A stretch of DNA of 64,000 bases from Azospirillum brasilense (GTDB lineage Bacteria > Pseudomonadota > Alphaproteobacteria > Azospirillales > Azospirillaceae): NCBI RefSeq assembly GCF_005222205.1, contig NZ_CP032346.1:1727501-1791500 (forward strand), read 5' to 3'. Positions 54,213 to 62,426 of this stretch are shown piece after piece. Made by a program: the position numbers and the translations under genes. The notes beneath the pieces are model-generated. The model searched no databases, was not told the DNA's origin, and saw only the letters and a program-made list of their open reading frames with translations. Each line of letters begins with the position of its first letter. Within the stretch, counting starts at the first letter, position 1.

Positions 54213-54910
54213 CGGCGCGCCCTCCCGAACAGGGAGCGGCGGGACAGGGCGGGCTTGGCCGCCTCCCTGTCGCTGGCGCCCGGCTGATCGGACGGCAGCG
54301 CCGGCCGTGGCACCCGCATCAGGTGGTCGAGCGCCAGGACGGCGGCGGCACGGGCGTCCTCCTGATCGGCGAACACGTTCATGGCCGAGGCGAGCGGAAT
54401 CACCGCGAGCGTCCCCAGAACGCCCACCCGCGCCGCGGTGAAGCGGTAGGCGCCGGAGGGCAGGGTGTTCTCCATCTTGTCGCCGTCGCGCCGGTCCGCC
54501 CACAGGGCCGGATCGCGCGGGATCATCACGGCGTTGAGGAACCAGGGGGCGATGACGCAGCCGATCCAGCCCGGCCCATGGGGGCGGAACCCCAGCGCCT
54601 CCACGGCCAGGGCGTCGTTGCAGATGGGAACGCCGGCCATGTCGCGCTCCGCGATCAGGCGGTAGCTGGTGGTCAGGGCGGCGACGCGCGCCTCCATGGG
54701 ATCACCGCCCGACGGCGTGAGGGCGGTGAAGCCATGCTGCGGTCCGCCGCAATCCGGACAGCGCCAATAATCCGGCAGGCCGCCGAAGGGCGTCCCCGGC
54801 GGCACCTCCCGTCCCGGATCGCCCACCGCCGGGTCGTAGACCGCGCCGCAGGACCCGCAGGCCGGACGCGCGTCGGCGGCGAAGCCGGCCTCGGGGGCGC
54901 CGGGGATCAC
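54209..54910 (-). CDS. hupJ: HupI-HupJ fusion: rubredoxin plus HybE-type chaperone
   Basis: A 233-residue protein of two parts. Residues ~15-65 are rubredoxin-like: CGSCGAVYDPAVGDP...DYWRCPDCGG, with two CxxC knuckles for one Fe, corresponding to HupI. Residues ~70-205 match the HupJ/HybE hydrogenase assembly family (AGVPICNDALAVEALGF, WIGCVIAPWFLNAVMIPRDP, LPSGAYRF). In rhizobial hup clusters hupI and hupJ are separate genes. The protein probably protects or matures the Fe-S small subunit in the presence of oxygen. It overlaps hupF and hupK by four bases each. Confidence 0.85.
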   Translation of the reverse strand: MIPGAPEAGFAADARPACGSCGAVYDPAVGDPGREVPPGTPFGGLPDYWRCPDCGGPQHGFTALTPSGGDPMEARVAALTTSYRLIAERDMAGVPICNDALAVEALGFRPHGPGWIGCVIAPWFLNAVMIPRDPALWADRRDGDKMENTLPSGAYRFTAARVGVLGTLAVIPLASAMNVFADQEDARAAAVLALDHLMRVPRPALPSDQPGASDREAAKPALSRRSLFGRARR

Positions 54911-55179
54911 GCGTCCACCTTTCCCATGAGGTCGGCGAACAGATGGTCCACATTCTCCCCCTGCGCGGCCAGCAGGATGGCGTCGAGCGCGCGGTTCAGC
55001 GGCTCAACCTCATCGACCTCCAGCGGGCGGACGGCGCGGTCGAGATGGACCAGCACCCAGCCCCCCTCCGGCACCTCCTCGATCAGCATGACGTTGACGC
55101 GCCGCTCCTCGCCGCGGCCGGCGCAGAGCGCGGTGAAGCCGTCGGTCTCCAGAACCTGCATCGGAATGCCGAGACACAT
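54907..55179 (-). CDS. hupF: HupF (HypC-family) hydrogenase chaperone
   Basis: A 90-residue HypC paralogue starting MCLGIPMQVLE with the essential Cys2, followed by EEVPEGGWVLVHLDRAVRPLEVDEVEPL. HupF/HybG-type chaperones bind the large subunit, and in rhizobia HupF stabilises it under oxygen. It is the first gene of the maturation operon, 87 bp downstream of the FNR/FixK box, with GAGGG as ribosome-binding site. Confidence 0.9.
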   Translation of the reverse strand: MCLGIPMQVLETDGFTALCAGRGEERRVNVMLIEEVPEGGWVLVHLDRAVRPLEVDEVEPLNRALDAILLAAQGENVDHLFADLMGKVDA

Positions 55180-55265
55180 GCGCGCGCCCTCACGCGGGGA
55201 AGCCAACTTTATCGGATTGCCGTCCGTCCAACTGCGGCATCTTGACCGGGGGTTGAATCCGCACA

Positions 55266-55279
55266 TTGATGTGCGTCAA
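55266..55279. promoter_or_regulatory. FNR/FixK-type box upstream of hupF
   Basis: TTGAT-GTGC-GTCAA, matching the FnrN/FixK consensus TTGAT-N4-[AG]TCAA. Placed at -41.5 it would give a hupF start of transcription near 55231. It could also act on the divergent hupE gene 140 bp away. Confidence 0.75.
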
Positions 55280-55416
55280 ACATGCGGTCCGGCGTAATTT
55301 CCTAGCGCTCCGCCATTTCCAATCGGAACGGTTCTGCTAAAGTGGCGACCGCTTCGCGCGCGATGGGGTAGGGGTCGGTCGTGCGCCGCTCAACGATACA
55401 GCAGGGGTTCTCACGG

Positions 55417-56019
55417 ATGAAACGTTTCGCTCTCGCGTCGGCCACCGCGGCGGCGGCCCTGGCCGCGCTGCCCAACGCGGCGCTCGCCCACACCTTCGGC
55501 GCCCACGACGCCGGGCTCGTCCATGGTTTCCTGCACCCGATCGGCGGCTGGGATCACCTGCTGGCCATGGTCGCCGTCGGCCTGTGGGCCGCGCAGCGCG
55601 GCGGCAAGGCCCTGTGGGCGCTGCCGACGGCCTTCGTCGGCGCGATGATCGGCGGCGGCCTCCTCGGTCTGGCCGGCATCGACCTGCCCCAGGTCGAGCT
55701 TGGCATCGTCCTGTCCGTGGTTGCTCTGGGCGCCCTGATCGCCCTGCAGTCCCGCCTGCCGCTGCTCGCCTCCGCCGGCGTGGTCGCCCTGTTCGCCGTG
55801 TTCCACGGCCACGCCCATGGCGCCGAGATGCCGGAGGCGGCGGAGCCGCTGCTCTACGGCCTGGGCTTCGCCCTGTCCACGGCGCTGCTGCACGGCGCGG
55901 GCATCGGCGCCGCCCTGTCGCTGCGCCGTCTGGTGGAAGGCCGCAAGGGCGCCCTGGCGCTCCGCGGCACGGGCGCCGTGGTCGGTCTGGCCGGCGTGGC
56001 GCTGCTCGCGCTGGGCTGA
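55417..56019 (+). CDS. hupE: HupE/UreJ family nickel permease
   Basis: A 200-residue membrane protein. A signal peptide (MKRFALASATAAAALAALPNAALA) precedes a His-rich mature start (HTFGAHDAG) and the signature HPIGGWDHLLAMVAVGLWAAQRGG, with metal-coordinating His and Asp. FHGHAHGAEMP is a second His cluster. Six or so membrane helices are predicted. HupE proteins bring nickel to hydrogenase maturation by facilitated transport. It is transcribed opposite to the hup/hyp operons and closed by a terminator. Confidence 0.92.
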   Translation: MKRFALASATAAAALAALPNAALAHTFGAHDAGLVHGFLHPIGGWDHLLAMVAVGLWAAQRGGKALWALPTAFVGAMIGGGLLGLAGIDLPQVELGIVLSVVALGALIALQSRLPLLASAGVVALFAVFHGHAHGAEMPEAAEPLLYGLGFALSTALLHGAGIGAALSLRRLVEGRKGALALRGTGAVVGLAGVALLALG

Positions 56020-56071
56020 TCGCCTGACGGACGAAAGGGGCGGGCGGCAAGAAGCCCGATCCAAAGGAAGG

Positions 56072-56100
56072 CCCGGCGAGACGGTTCGCCGGGTTTTTTT
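56072..56100 (+). terminator. Terminator after hupE
   Basis: CCCGGCGA-GACGGT-TCGCCGGG hairpin followed by seven T. Confidence 0.92.
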
Positions 56101-56221
56101 TGTGCGGTTTCTCGAAAGTTCCCCAAAAATCTGTTCGTTTCTGGCGTTTCTCCTGGCCACAAACCGAATATTTAAAGCTGCCCTTCTTGGTCAGTGACCA
56201 GTCAGGGGTCGTGTGTCGCCG

Positions 56222-56612
56222 ATGACGCCGCCGACCTTCGCCAGCCTGCGCAAAGCCCTACCAGCCCGGCGACAGCCTCCTGCCCGGCGTGGAGTCGGTG
56301 GCGGCCTACGGCCACACGCCGGGGCACAGCGGCTACCTGTTCCGCTCGAAGGAGCAGAGCATCCTGTTGTGGGGCGATACCGTGCACAGCCACGCCCTTC
56401 AGTTCGCCCGTCCGGAGGTCGTGATCGAGTTCGACGTGGACAAGGACGAGACCATCGCCTCGCGCCGGCGGCTGCTGGCCGAGGCGGCGGCGCAGAAGCT
56501 GTGGGTCGGCGGCGCCCGTCTGCCCTTCCCCGGCATCGGCCATGTCCGCGCCGAAGGGGACGGCTACGCCTGGGTTCCCATTGAGTTCGGCCCGATCCGC
56601 AGCGACCGCTGA
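56222..56612 (+). pseudogene. Remnant of a metallo-beta-lactamase-fold gene with internal deletion
   Basis: The first 11 codons (MTPPTFASLRK) and the last ~107 codons (ESVAAYGHTPGHSGYLF...FGPIRSDR) align with the intact paralogue at 56792-57796, about 80% identical at the protein level by eye. The middle is absent: the sequence jumps from CTGCGCAA to AGCCCTACCAGCCCGG. The length difference is 614 bp, which is not a multiple of three, so the two parts are out of frame. The HxHxDH metal site is lost. A short in-frame ATG at 56289 could only give a fragment. Confidence 0.88.
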
Positions 56613-56791
56613 GCGGCCCGATTCGGCGTCCAGGCTCGGCGGGTCGCCTCGCCGAGCCGCTTCCGCGATTGTCCCGGCGACGAAAATCCGAAGCGAATCC
56701 AGTTGCTTGGCGCATTCCTCCCGGGACGCTTCCCCGGCGCGTCCAGGACGGCCATGCTGGGCGCCGACCGTCCTGAAGGGGAACCCTGCCG

Positions 56792-57796
56792 ATGACACCG
56801 CCGACCTTCGCCACCCTGCGCAACGCGCTGCTCGCCCTGGCCGTCGCTCTTCCCGTTGGCGCCACCCTCGTCCCCGCGGCGCCGGCGCTGGCGGAGGTTC
56901 CGGGCCAGCAGCGGACCCAGGCGCCGGGCTTCTACCGCATGGCCATCGGCGACTTCGAGGTCACCGCGCTCTATGACGGCTTCATCGACCTCGACCGCAA
57001 GATCCTCAGCGGCGCCAGCGCCGACGACATCCAGAGTCTGCTCGCCCGTATGTTCCTGGCCGACACGCCGGGTGTCCAGACGGCGGTGAACGCCTTCCTC
57101 GTGCACACCGGCGCGAACCTCGTCCTGGTGGACACCGGGACGGCCAAGGCCTTCGGCCCGGCGCTGGGCTTCATCGCCGACAACATCCGCGCCGCCGGCT
57201 ACAACCCGGAACAGGTCGACACGGTGCTGTTGACCCATCTGCACCCGGACCACGCCAACGGCCTGCTGCGCCCGGACGGCGCCATGCTGTTCCCCAACGC
57301 CACGGTCCATGTCGCCAAGGCCGACGCCGACTTCTGGCTGAGCGAGGAGGTGGCGGCCAAGGCCCCGGCGGACAGCCAGCCCTTCTTCGCCATGGCCCGC
57401 GCGGCGGTGGCGCCCTACGCGGCGGCGGGGAAGCTGAAGCCCTACCAGCCCGGCGACAGCCTCGTTCCCGGCGTGGAGTCGGTGGCGGCCTACGGCCACA
57501 CGCCCGGCCACAGCGGCTATCTTTTCACGTCGGGGGAGCGCAGCATCCTGATGTGGGGCGACGTCGTGCACAGCCACTCCGTCCAGTTCGCCCGGCCGGA
57601 GGTCGTCATCGAGTTCGACGCCGACAAGGAGCAGGCCGTCGCGTCCCGCAAGAAGCTCCTCGCCGACGCCGCGGCGCAGAAGCTGTGGGTGGCCGGCGCC
57701 CATCTGCCCTTCCCCGGCATCGGCCATGTCCGCACCGAGGGCAAGGGCTACGCCTGGGTCCCGGTGGAGTTCGGCCCGATCCGCACCGACCGCTGA
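56792..57796 (+). CDS. Exported MBL-fold metallo-hydrolase
   Basis: A 334-residue protein. A signal peptide (cleaved near APALAE) precedes a metallo-beta-lactamase fold. The zinc motif is LLTHLHPDHANGL; further ligands lie in AYGHTPGHSGY, WGDVVHSH and AHLPFPGIGH. This layout is shared by quorum-quenching lactonase-like and other periplasmic hydrolases; the substrate is unknown. It sits between hupE and hupD on the opposite strand from the hydrogenase operons and has no evident link with them. It is the intact copy of a tandem pair. Confidence 0.88.
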   Translation: MTPPTFATLRNALLALAVALPVGATLVPAAPALAEVPGQQRTQAPGFYRMAIGDFEVTALYDGFIDLDRKILSGASADDIQSLLARMFLADTPGVQTAVNAFLVHTGANLVLVDTGTAKAFGPALGFIADNIRAAGYNPEQVDTVLLTHLHPDHANGLLRPDGAMLFPNATVHVAKADADFWLSEEVAAKAPADSQPFFAMARAAVAPYAAAGKLKPYQPGDSLVPGVESVAAYGHTPGHSGYLFTSGERSILMWGDVVHSHSVQFARPEVVIEFDADKEQAVASRKKLLADAAAQKLWVAGAHLPFPGIGHVRTEGKGYAWVPVEFGPIRTDR

Positions 57797-57821
57797 CATG
57801 ACGTGAACGGCGCCGCCACGC

Positions 57822-58301
57822 TCAGGGTCTGGGCGTGGCGGTCACGCCGAGGCCGGCCAACTCATCGACGATCATCGCCACCATCCGCGGGATCACCGCC
57901 TCGATCTCCGGCGACATCATCAGGCCGGTGCCGAGCGCCATCGGCACGCAGCCGACCACCGTCACGCTCTCCGGCGCCTCGTCCTGCAGGCGCAGCGAAG
58001 CCAGCAGGTCGCAGAGGCCGAGCTGGTGGGGCGACAGCTTGCCCTTGAAATAGGCCGGAACCGCATCGCCGCGCAGCACGGTCAGGGTGGCCGGCGGCGC
58101 GCCGGTCTTCACCGCGTCCACGGCGATCAGATGCTTGTGGCTGGCGATCAGGTCCAGCATGTCCATGCCGCAGGTGCCGCCGTCCACCACGCTGACGTGG
58201 TCGGGCACGCTCCAGGCGGCGTCGAAGGCCTCCATGGCGCGCACGCCCACCCCTTCGTCCATCAGGAGGATGTTGCCGAGGCCGAGGACGAGGATGGACA
58301 T
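57822..58301 (-). CDS. hupD: [NiFe] hydrogenase maturation endopeptidase (HupD/HybD)
   Basis: A 159-residue protease that clips the C-terminal tail of the large subunit after nickel insertion. The nickel-sensing residues are the Glu in GLGNILLMDEGVGVRAME, the Asp in LIAVDAVKTG, and the His in LSPHQLGLCDLL. The start at 58301 is chosen by homology (MSILVLGLGN). It is downstream of hupL, separated by a hairpin. Confidence 0.93.
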   Translation of the reverse strand: MSILVLGLGNILLMDEGVGVRAMEAFDAAWSVPDHVSVVDGGTCGMDMLDLIASHKHLIAVDAVKTGAPPATLTVLRGDAVPAYFKGKLSPHQLGLCDLLASLRLQDEAPESVTVVGCVPMALGTGLMMSPEIEAVIPRMVAMIVDELAGLGVTATPRP

Positions 58302-58401
58302 GGCGCGGAGACTCCGTTCGACGATTTTGAAACAGAAGGATGAAGCGGGACCGGTGCCGCCCGCCGTGAACTGGATCAATCGGCCGGCGTGGGGGACGCG
58401 A

Positions 58402-58433
58402 AAAGCCCCTCCTCCGCGGGGAAGAGGGGCTTT
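58402..58433 (-). terminator. Hairpin between hupL and hupD
   Basis: AAAGCCCCTC pairs with GAGGGGCTTT; on the minus strand it is followed by TTTT. It may lower expression of hupD relative to the structural genes. Confidence 0.8.
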
Positions 58434-58454
58434 CGGCCGATCAGAAGGCTTGGA

Positions 58455-60161
58455 TCAAACGACCTTCACCTGATAGTGCGACTTGGTTTCCGTGTCGGTC
58501 AGGTGCACCGCGCAGGCCAGGCACGGGTCGAAGCTGTGCAGGGTGCGGATGATCTCCAGCGGCTGGTCGGCCACCGCCACCGGGTTGTCGAGCAGCGACG
58601 CCTCGTAGGCCGAGATGTTCCCGTCCTCGTCGCGCGGGCCGGCGTTCCAGGTGGTCGGCACGACCGCCTGGTAGTTCTTGATCTTGCCGTTCTCGATCAC
58701 GACCCAGTGCGAGAGCATGCCGCGCGGCGCCTCGTGGAAGCCGAAGCCGCGGATCTCGCCCTTCGGGAACACCGGCTTGTTGAAGGTCTTGGTGTCGCCC
58801 TTCGCGATGTTCTCCATCAGGAGCTTCCACTGGTTCTGCAACTCCTCGTGCAGGACCACGCAGCGCACCGCGCGGGCGGCGTGGCGGCCGATGGTGGAGT
58901 GCAGCGCGTCGACGCCGACCTTGCTGCCGAGGTGGCCCGACACCGCGTCGAGCACCGCGTTGACCCAGAACTGCGTGCGCTGGTGGCCCGACGCGTACAT
59001 GCCCAGCACGTTGGCCAGCGGGCCGACCTGGGCGCGCTTGTCGTAGAAGGTCGGCGACTTGATCCAGCTGTACTTGCCGTCGTCCTGCCAGTCGGTGAAG
59101 TTCGGGATCGTCTCGCCGTCGTAGGGGTGCAGGGGACCCTTGCCGCCCTGGTACCAGGAATGCTTCACGCTCTCCTTCACGCCCTTCTCGAAGTAGGGGT
59201 CGTGGAAGTCCTTGATCGGGGTGAAGCCGTTCGCGAGATCGCCGTTGTCGATGTAGCCGGCGGGCAGGGCGAAGACGGTGCCCTTGGTGTCCAGCGGCAT
59301 GTCCGGGATGGACAGATAGTTCACCACGCCGCGGCCATACTGCGTCCAGTCGGCGTAGAAGGCGCCGATGGCCGCCACGTCGGGGATGTAGACCTGGGTG
59401 ATGAAGTCGCCCACCTCGTCGATCAGCTGCTTGATGTACATCAGCTTTTCGAGCGTCAGCGTGGACTGGCTGTCCATGTTGATCGGGTTGGTGACGCCGC
59501 CCACCGCCATGTTCTGGATGTGCGGGGTCTTGGAGCCGAGGATCGCCACCACCTTGTTCATGCGCCGCTGGTAGTCGAGCGCCTGGAGATAGTGCGCCGC
59601 CGCCATCAGGTTGGCTTCCGGCGTCAGCTTCATCGCCGGATGGCCCCAGTAGCCCGAGCCGAAGATGCCGAGCTGGCCGGAGTTGATGAAGGCCTGCAGC
59701 TTCTTCTGGGCGGTGGCGAATTCCTGCGTGCTGTTGCGCGGCCAGCCGGAGATCGACTGGGCCAGCTTCGCGGTCGCCGCCGGGTCGGCCTTCAGCGCCG
59801 ACACGATGTCCACGAAGTCGAGCGCCGACAGGTGGTAGAAATGGACGATGTGATCGTGGACGTTGTGGGCGCCCTGGATCATGTTGCGGATGTACTGTGC
59901 GTTGAGCGGCACCTCCAGCTTCAGCGCATTCTCCACCGCGCGGACGGAGGTGATGGCGTGCACGGTGGTGCAGACGCCGCAGATGCGCTGGGCGAAGACC
60001 CAGGCGTCGCGCGGGTCCTTGCCCTGAAGGATCAGTTCGATGCCGCGCCACATCTGGCCCGACGCCCAGGCCTTGGTGACCTTGCCGCCGTCCACTTCGC
60101 AATCGACCCGCAGGTGACCCTCGATGCGGGTGACCGGATCAACAACAACTCGCTGAGCCAT
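58455..60161 (-). CDS. hupL: [NiFe] hydrogenase large subunit
   Basis: A 568-residue catalytic subunit. The first pair of nickel ligands is in RICGVCTTVHA (Cys61, Cys64) and the second in DPCLACAVH (Cys547, Cys550). A 15-residue tail after His553 is removed by the HupD protease. TRIEGHLRVD at the N-terminus is family-typical. It is the fourth gene of the structural operon, as in the hybOABC order, which points to a group 1c (hydrogenase-2-like) membrane-bound uptake enzyme. The hydrogen oxidised would feed electrons to quinone through HybA and HybB. Confidence 0.97.
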   Translation of the reverse strand: MAQRVVVDPVTRIEGHLRVDCEVDGGKVTKAWASGQMWRGIELILQGKDPRDAWVFAQRICGVCTTVHAITSVRAVENALKLEVPLNAQYIRNMIQGAHNVHDHIVHFYHLSALDFVDIVSALKADPAATAKLAQSISGWPRNSTQEFATAQKKLQAFINSGQLGIFGSGYWGHPAMKLTPEANLMAAAHYLQALDYQRRMNKVVAILGSKTPHIQNMAVGGVTNPINMDSQSTLTLEKLMYIKQLIDEVGDFITQVYIPDVAAIGAFYADWTQYGRGVVNYLSIPDMPLDTKGTVFALPAGYIDNGDLANGFTPIKDFHDPYFEKGVKESVKHSWYQGGKGPLHPYDGETIPNFTDWQDDGKYSWIKSPTFYDKRAQVGPLANVLGMYASGHQRTQFWVNAVLDAVSGHLGSKVGVDALHSTIGRHAARAVRCVVLHEELQNQWKLLMENIAKGDTKTFNKPVFPKGEIRGFGFHEAPRGMLSHWVVIENGKIKNYQAVVPTTWNAGPRDEDGNISAYEASLLDNPVAVADQPLEIIRTLHSFDPCLACAVHLTDTETKSHYQVKVV

Positions 60162-60179
60162 AATGAAACTCTCCTAAAC

Positions 60180-61334
60180 TCAGCCGTGCTCGGGATGGAC
60201 GGCGTGCATGACGGGCAGCTTCTTCACGAAGAGGAGATACAGCGCGATCTCCAGCGCGAAGACGCCGACGGTGACCATGATTTCCTTGACCGAGGGGAAG
60301 TAGTGCCAAGGGCCGACCGCCGGCGTGAAGCCGATGAGATAGACGTTCAGGCGGTAGAGGATGCCCGCCGCCAGCAGAAGCGAGGCGGACAGGAACAGCG
60401 CCCGCGACCGGTTGCGGTTGGCCTTGGGGATCAGCAGCGCGAGGCCGGAGATCATCAGGACCATCTCCACCACGAACCAGCCGGACTGCGGCCCGCCGAA
60501 GATCTGGCCGATCTGGCCGCGCACAATCAGATCGACGAAGCGCAGCACGACGAACAGCGAGGCGACGACCAGCATCAGACCCGCCAGCTTCGACAGCACC
60601 GGCGTCTCCATCGGGCGGCGGAAGTTCAGCGAAGCCATCACCGACTCCCACACCACGATGGCGAAGCCCATCAGGATGGCGGTCAGCAGGAAGAAGACCG
60701 GCAGCATCTGCGACTGCCACAGCGGCGACAGCTTGTGCCCGACGATGACCATCATGGTGCCGAGCGACGACTGGTGCATCGTCGGCAGCAGGACGCCCAG
60801 CGCGATGAAGACCCACAGCACCCGGTTCAGCTTGGCGCGCAGCCCCTCGATGCCGAAGCGCTCCAGGAAGGCGGGGGCGAACTCCACCACCAGCACCAGC
60901 GTGTAGGTCGCCACGCACAGGCCGACCTCCAGCATCACGGAGTTGGGCTGCGCGTACCACGGCAGCATCATGTGGTAGAAGTTCCAGTAGCGGCCGAGAT
61001 CGACCAGCACCGCCAGACCGGCGAGGCCGTAGCCGAACAGGCTGGCCAGCACCGCCGGACGGACCAGCGGGTGATACTCCCCGCGGTTCAGGATGTAGCA
61101 GAGCAGAGCGATGACGTAGCCGGCGCAGCCGAAGGCCGAGCCGATCACCACGTCGATGGCGACCCAGATCCCCCAGGGATAGCCGTCGTTCAGGTTCGAC
61201 GCCGCCCCCAGACCCTGGGTGTAGCGCTGGAACAGGATGACGCCGGCAATGGCGACCAGCGCGGCGCAGATCAGGAAGGGAAGGGTGAGGACCCGGCCGC
61301 CGAGCGGTTGATGCTCATGAGCTTGCGAAGACAT
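60180..61334 (-). CDS. hybB: HybB/NrfD-type quinone-reducing membrane subunit
   Basis: A 384-residue integral membrane protein with about ten helices. GLGAASNLNDGYPWGIWVAIDVVIG near residue 42 is the HybB/NrfD hallmark. VDLGRYWNFYHMMLPW, MHQSSLGTMMVIVG and YRLNVYLIGFTP are further conserved segments. It has no haem ligand set of the cytochrome b (HupC) kind; this is the alternative quinone-linking anchor. It lies between hybA and hupL. Confidence 0.95.
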   Translation of the reverse strand: MSSQAHEHQPLGGRVLTLPFLICAALVAIAGVILFQRYTQGLGAASNLNDGYPWGIWVAIDVVIGSAFGCAGYVIALLCYILNRGEYHPLVRPAVLASLFGYGLAGLAVLVDLGRYWNFYHMMLPWYAQPNSVMLEVGLCVATYTLVLVVEFAPAFLERFGIEGLRAKLNRVLWVFIALGVLLPTMHQSSLGTMMVIVGHKLSPLWQSQMLPVFFLLTAILMGFAIVVWESVMASLNFRRPMETPVLSKLAGLMLVVASLFVVLRFVDLIVRGQIGQIFGGPQSGWFVVEMVLMISGLALLIPKANRNRSRALFLSASLLLAAGILYRLNVYLIGFTPAVGPWHYFPSVKEIMVTVGVFALEIALYLLFVKKLPVMHAVHPEHG

Positions 61335-61346
61335 GGCGTGGCCCCC

Positions 61347-62417
61347 TCACTCGTCGGTGTGGTTCTTGGTGTTGCGGTGCGCCAGATAGGCGAGACCGGC
61401 GAACACCGTGGCGGGGGCGATCATGCCCGCGTAGAGCGTGTGCTGGATGCCTTCCGACAGGGTCGGATAGCCCTTCTCCGGCACGTTGGTGGGCAGGTTC
61501 AGCTTGTCGAACGGCACGGCGGACACCGCGAGGCACTGGGTGCCGCCCAGCTCCTTCTCGCCGTAGATGTGCGGCTGGTAGGCCGCCTCGACCAGCTTCT
61601 CATGGCCGTCGCGCGGGCCGCCGACCTTGCCGGCGATGTCGCCGCGCGGGTAGTGCGCGTGTTCGCCCACCTTCAGCGCGGTGCGGCGCTTGGCCTCCGC
61701 CTTGAGGTCCTCCGTGCGGCCGAACAGCGTCGCCCCGGTGGGGCAGACGTCGGCGCAGCCCGGAAGCTCGTTCTTGGCGAGCTGCTGCTTGCAGAGCTGG
61801 CACTTTTTGATCTCGCCGAAGGCGTCGTTGTAATCGTACTTCGGCACGCCGAACGGGCAGGACAGCACGCAGTAGCGGCAGCCGATGCAGGCGCTCGGGT
61901 CGTGGTTGACGATGCCGGTCCTGGCGTCCTTGGTCATCGCCGACACCGGGCAGACCGACACGCAGGACGGATCGGCGCAGTGCAGGCACTGCCGCTTGAT
62001 GAAGGCGAAGCCGTTCTCCGCCGCGTCCTTGGTGGCGCCGGTGCCGTGGCTGTAGGCCTTGATGACGTTCAGCGTCCTGGCCGACAGCTCCACCGGGCTG
62101 TCGTAGATCGGCTTGTCGCCGCCCCCGGCGTTCCAGCCCTGCTGGGCCGGGCCGACATCGGGCGGCATGTGGTTGACCTCCTTGCAGGCGGTCACGCAGG
62201 CCTTGCAGCCGATGCACAGCGTGCTGTCGTAGAGCAGGCCGACCGCCTCGGGCGGCAGCGGCTTGGGCGGGCGCTGCAGCGCGTTGGCCTCCGGCGGGGC
62301 GGCGACCACGGTGGTGCAGGCCGCGGCGGCCGCCGCCGCGCTGCCCTTGACCGCGTTCCGCAGGAAGCCGCGCCGTGAGACCGATGTCTTGCTTTTCGAC
62401 ATCATGTTCTTAGACAT
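61347..62417 (-). CDS. hybA: HybA-type ferredoxin subunit, Tat-exported
   Basis: A 356-residue Fe-S protein. The Tat signal is SRRGFLRNAVKG. Four cysteine clusters follow: CIGCKACVTAC, CLHCADPSCVSVCP, CIGCRYCVLSCP and CQLCKQQ...CADVCPTGA, for four [4Fe-4S] centres. A C-terminal helix (TLYAGMIAPATVFAGLAYLA) anchors it in the membrane. It passes electrons from the small subunit to HybB. It is ten bases after hupS. Confidence 0.96.
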   Translation of the reverse strand: MSKNMMSKSKTSVSRRGFLRNAVKGSAAAAAAACTTVVAAPPEANALQRPPKPLPPEAVGLLYDSTLCIGCKACVTACKEVNHMPPDVGPAQQGWNAGGGDKPIYDSPVELSARTLNVIKAYSHGTGATKDAAENGFAFIKRQCLHCADPSCVSVCPVSAMTKDARTGIVNHDPSACIGCRYCVLSCPFGVPKYDYNDAFGEIKKCQLCKQQLAKNELPGCADVCPTGATLFGRTEDLKAEAKRRTALKVGEHAHYPRGDIAGKVGGPRDGHEKLVEAAYQPHIYGEKELGGTQCLAVSAVPFDKLNLPTNVPEKGYPTLSEGIQHTLYAGMIAPATVFAGLAYLAHRNTKNHTDE

Positions 62418-62426
62418 GGCGTCACC

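Noticed and set aside
58389..62378. 1329-codon plus-strand frame across hupL, hybB and hybA
   Set aside because: Antisense to hydrogenase genes with complete motif sets; it is Arg/His/Gln-rich without domains.
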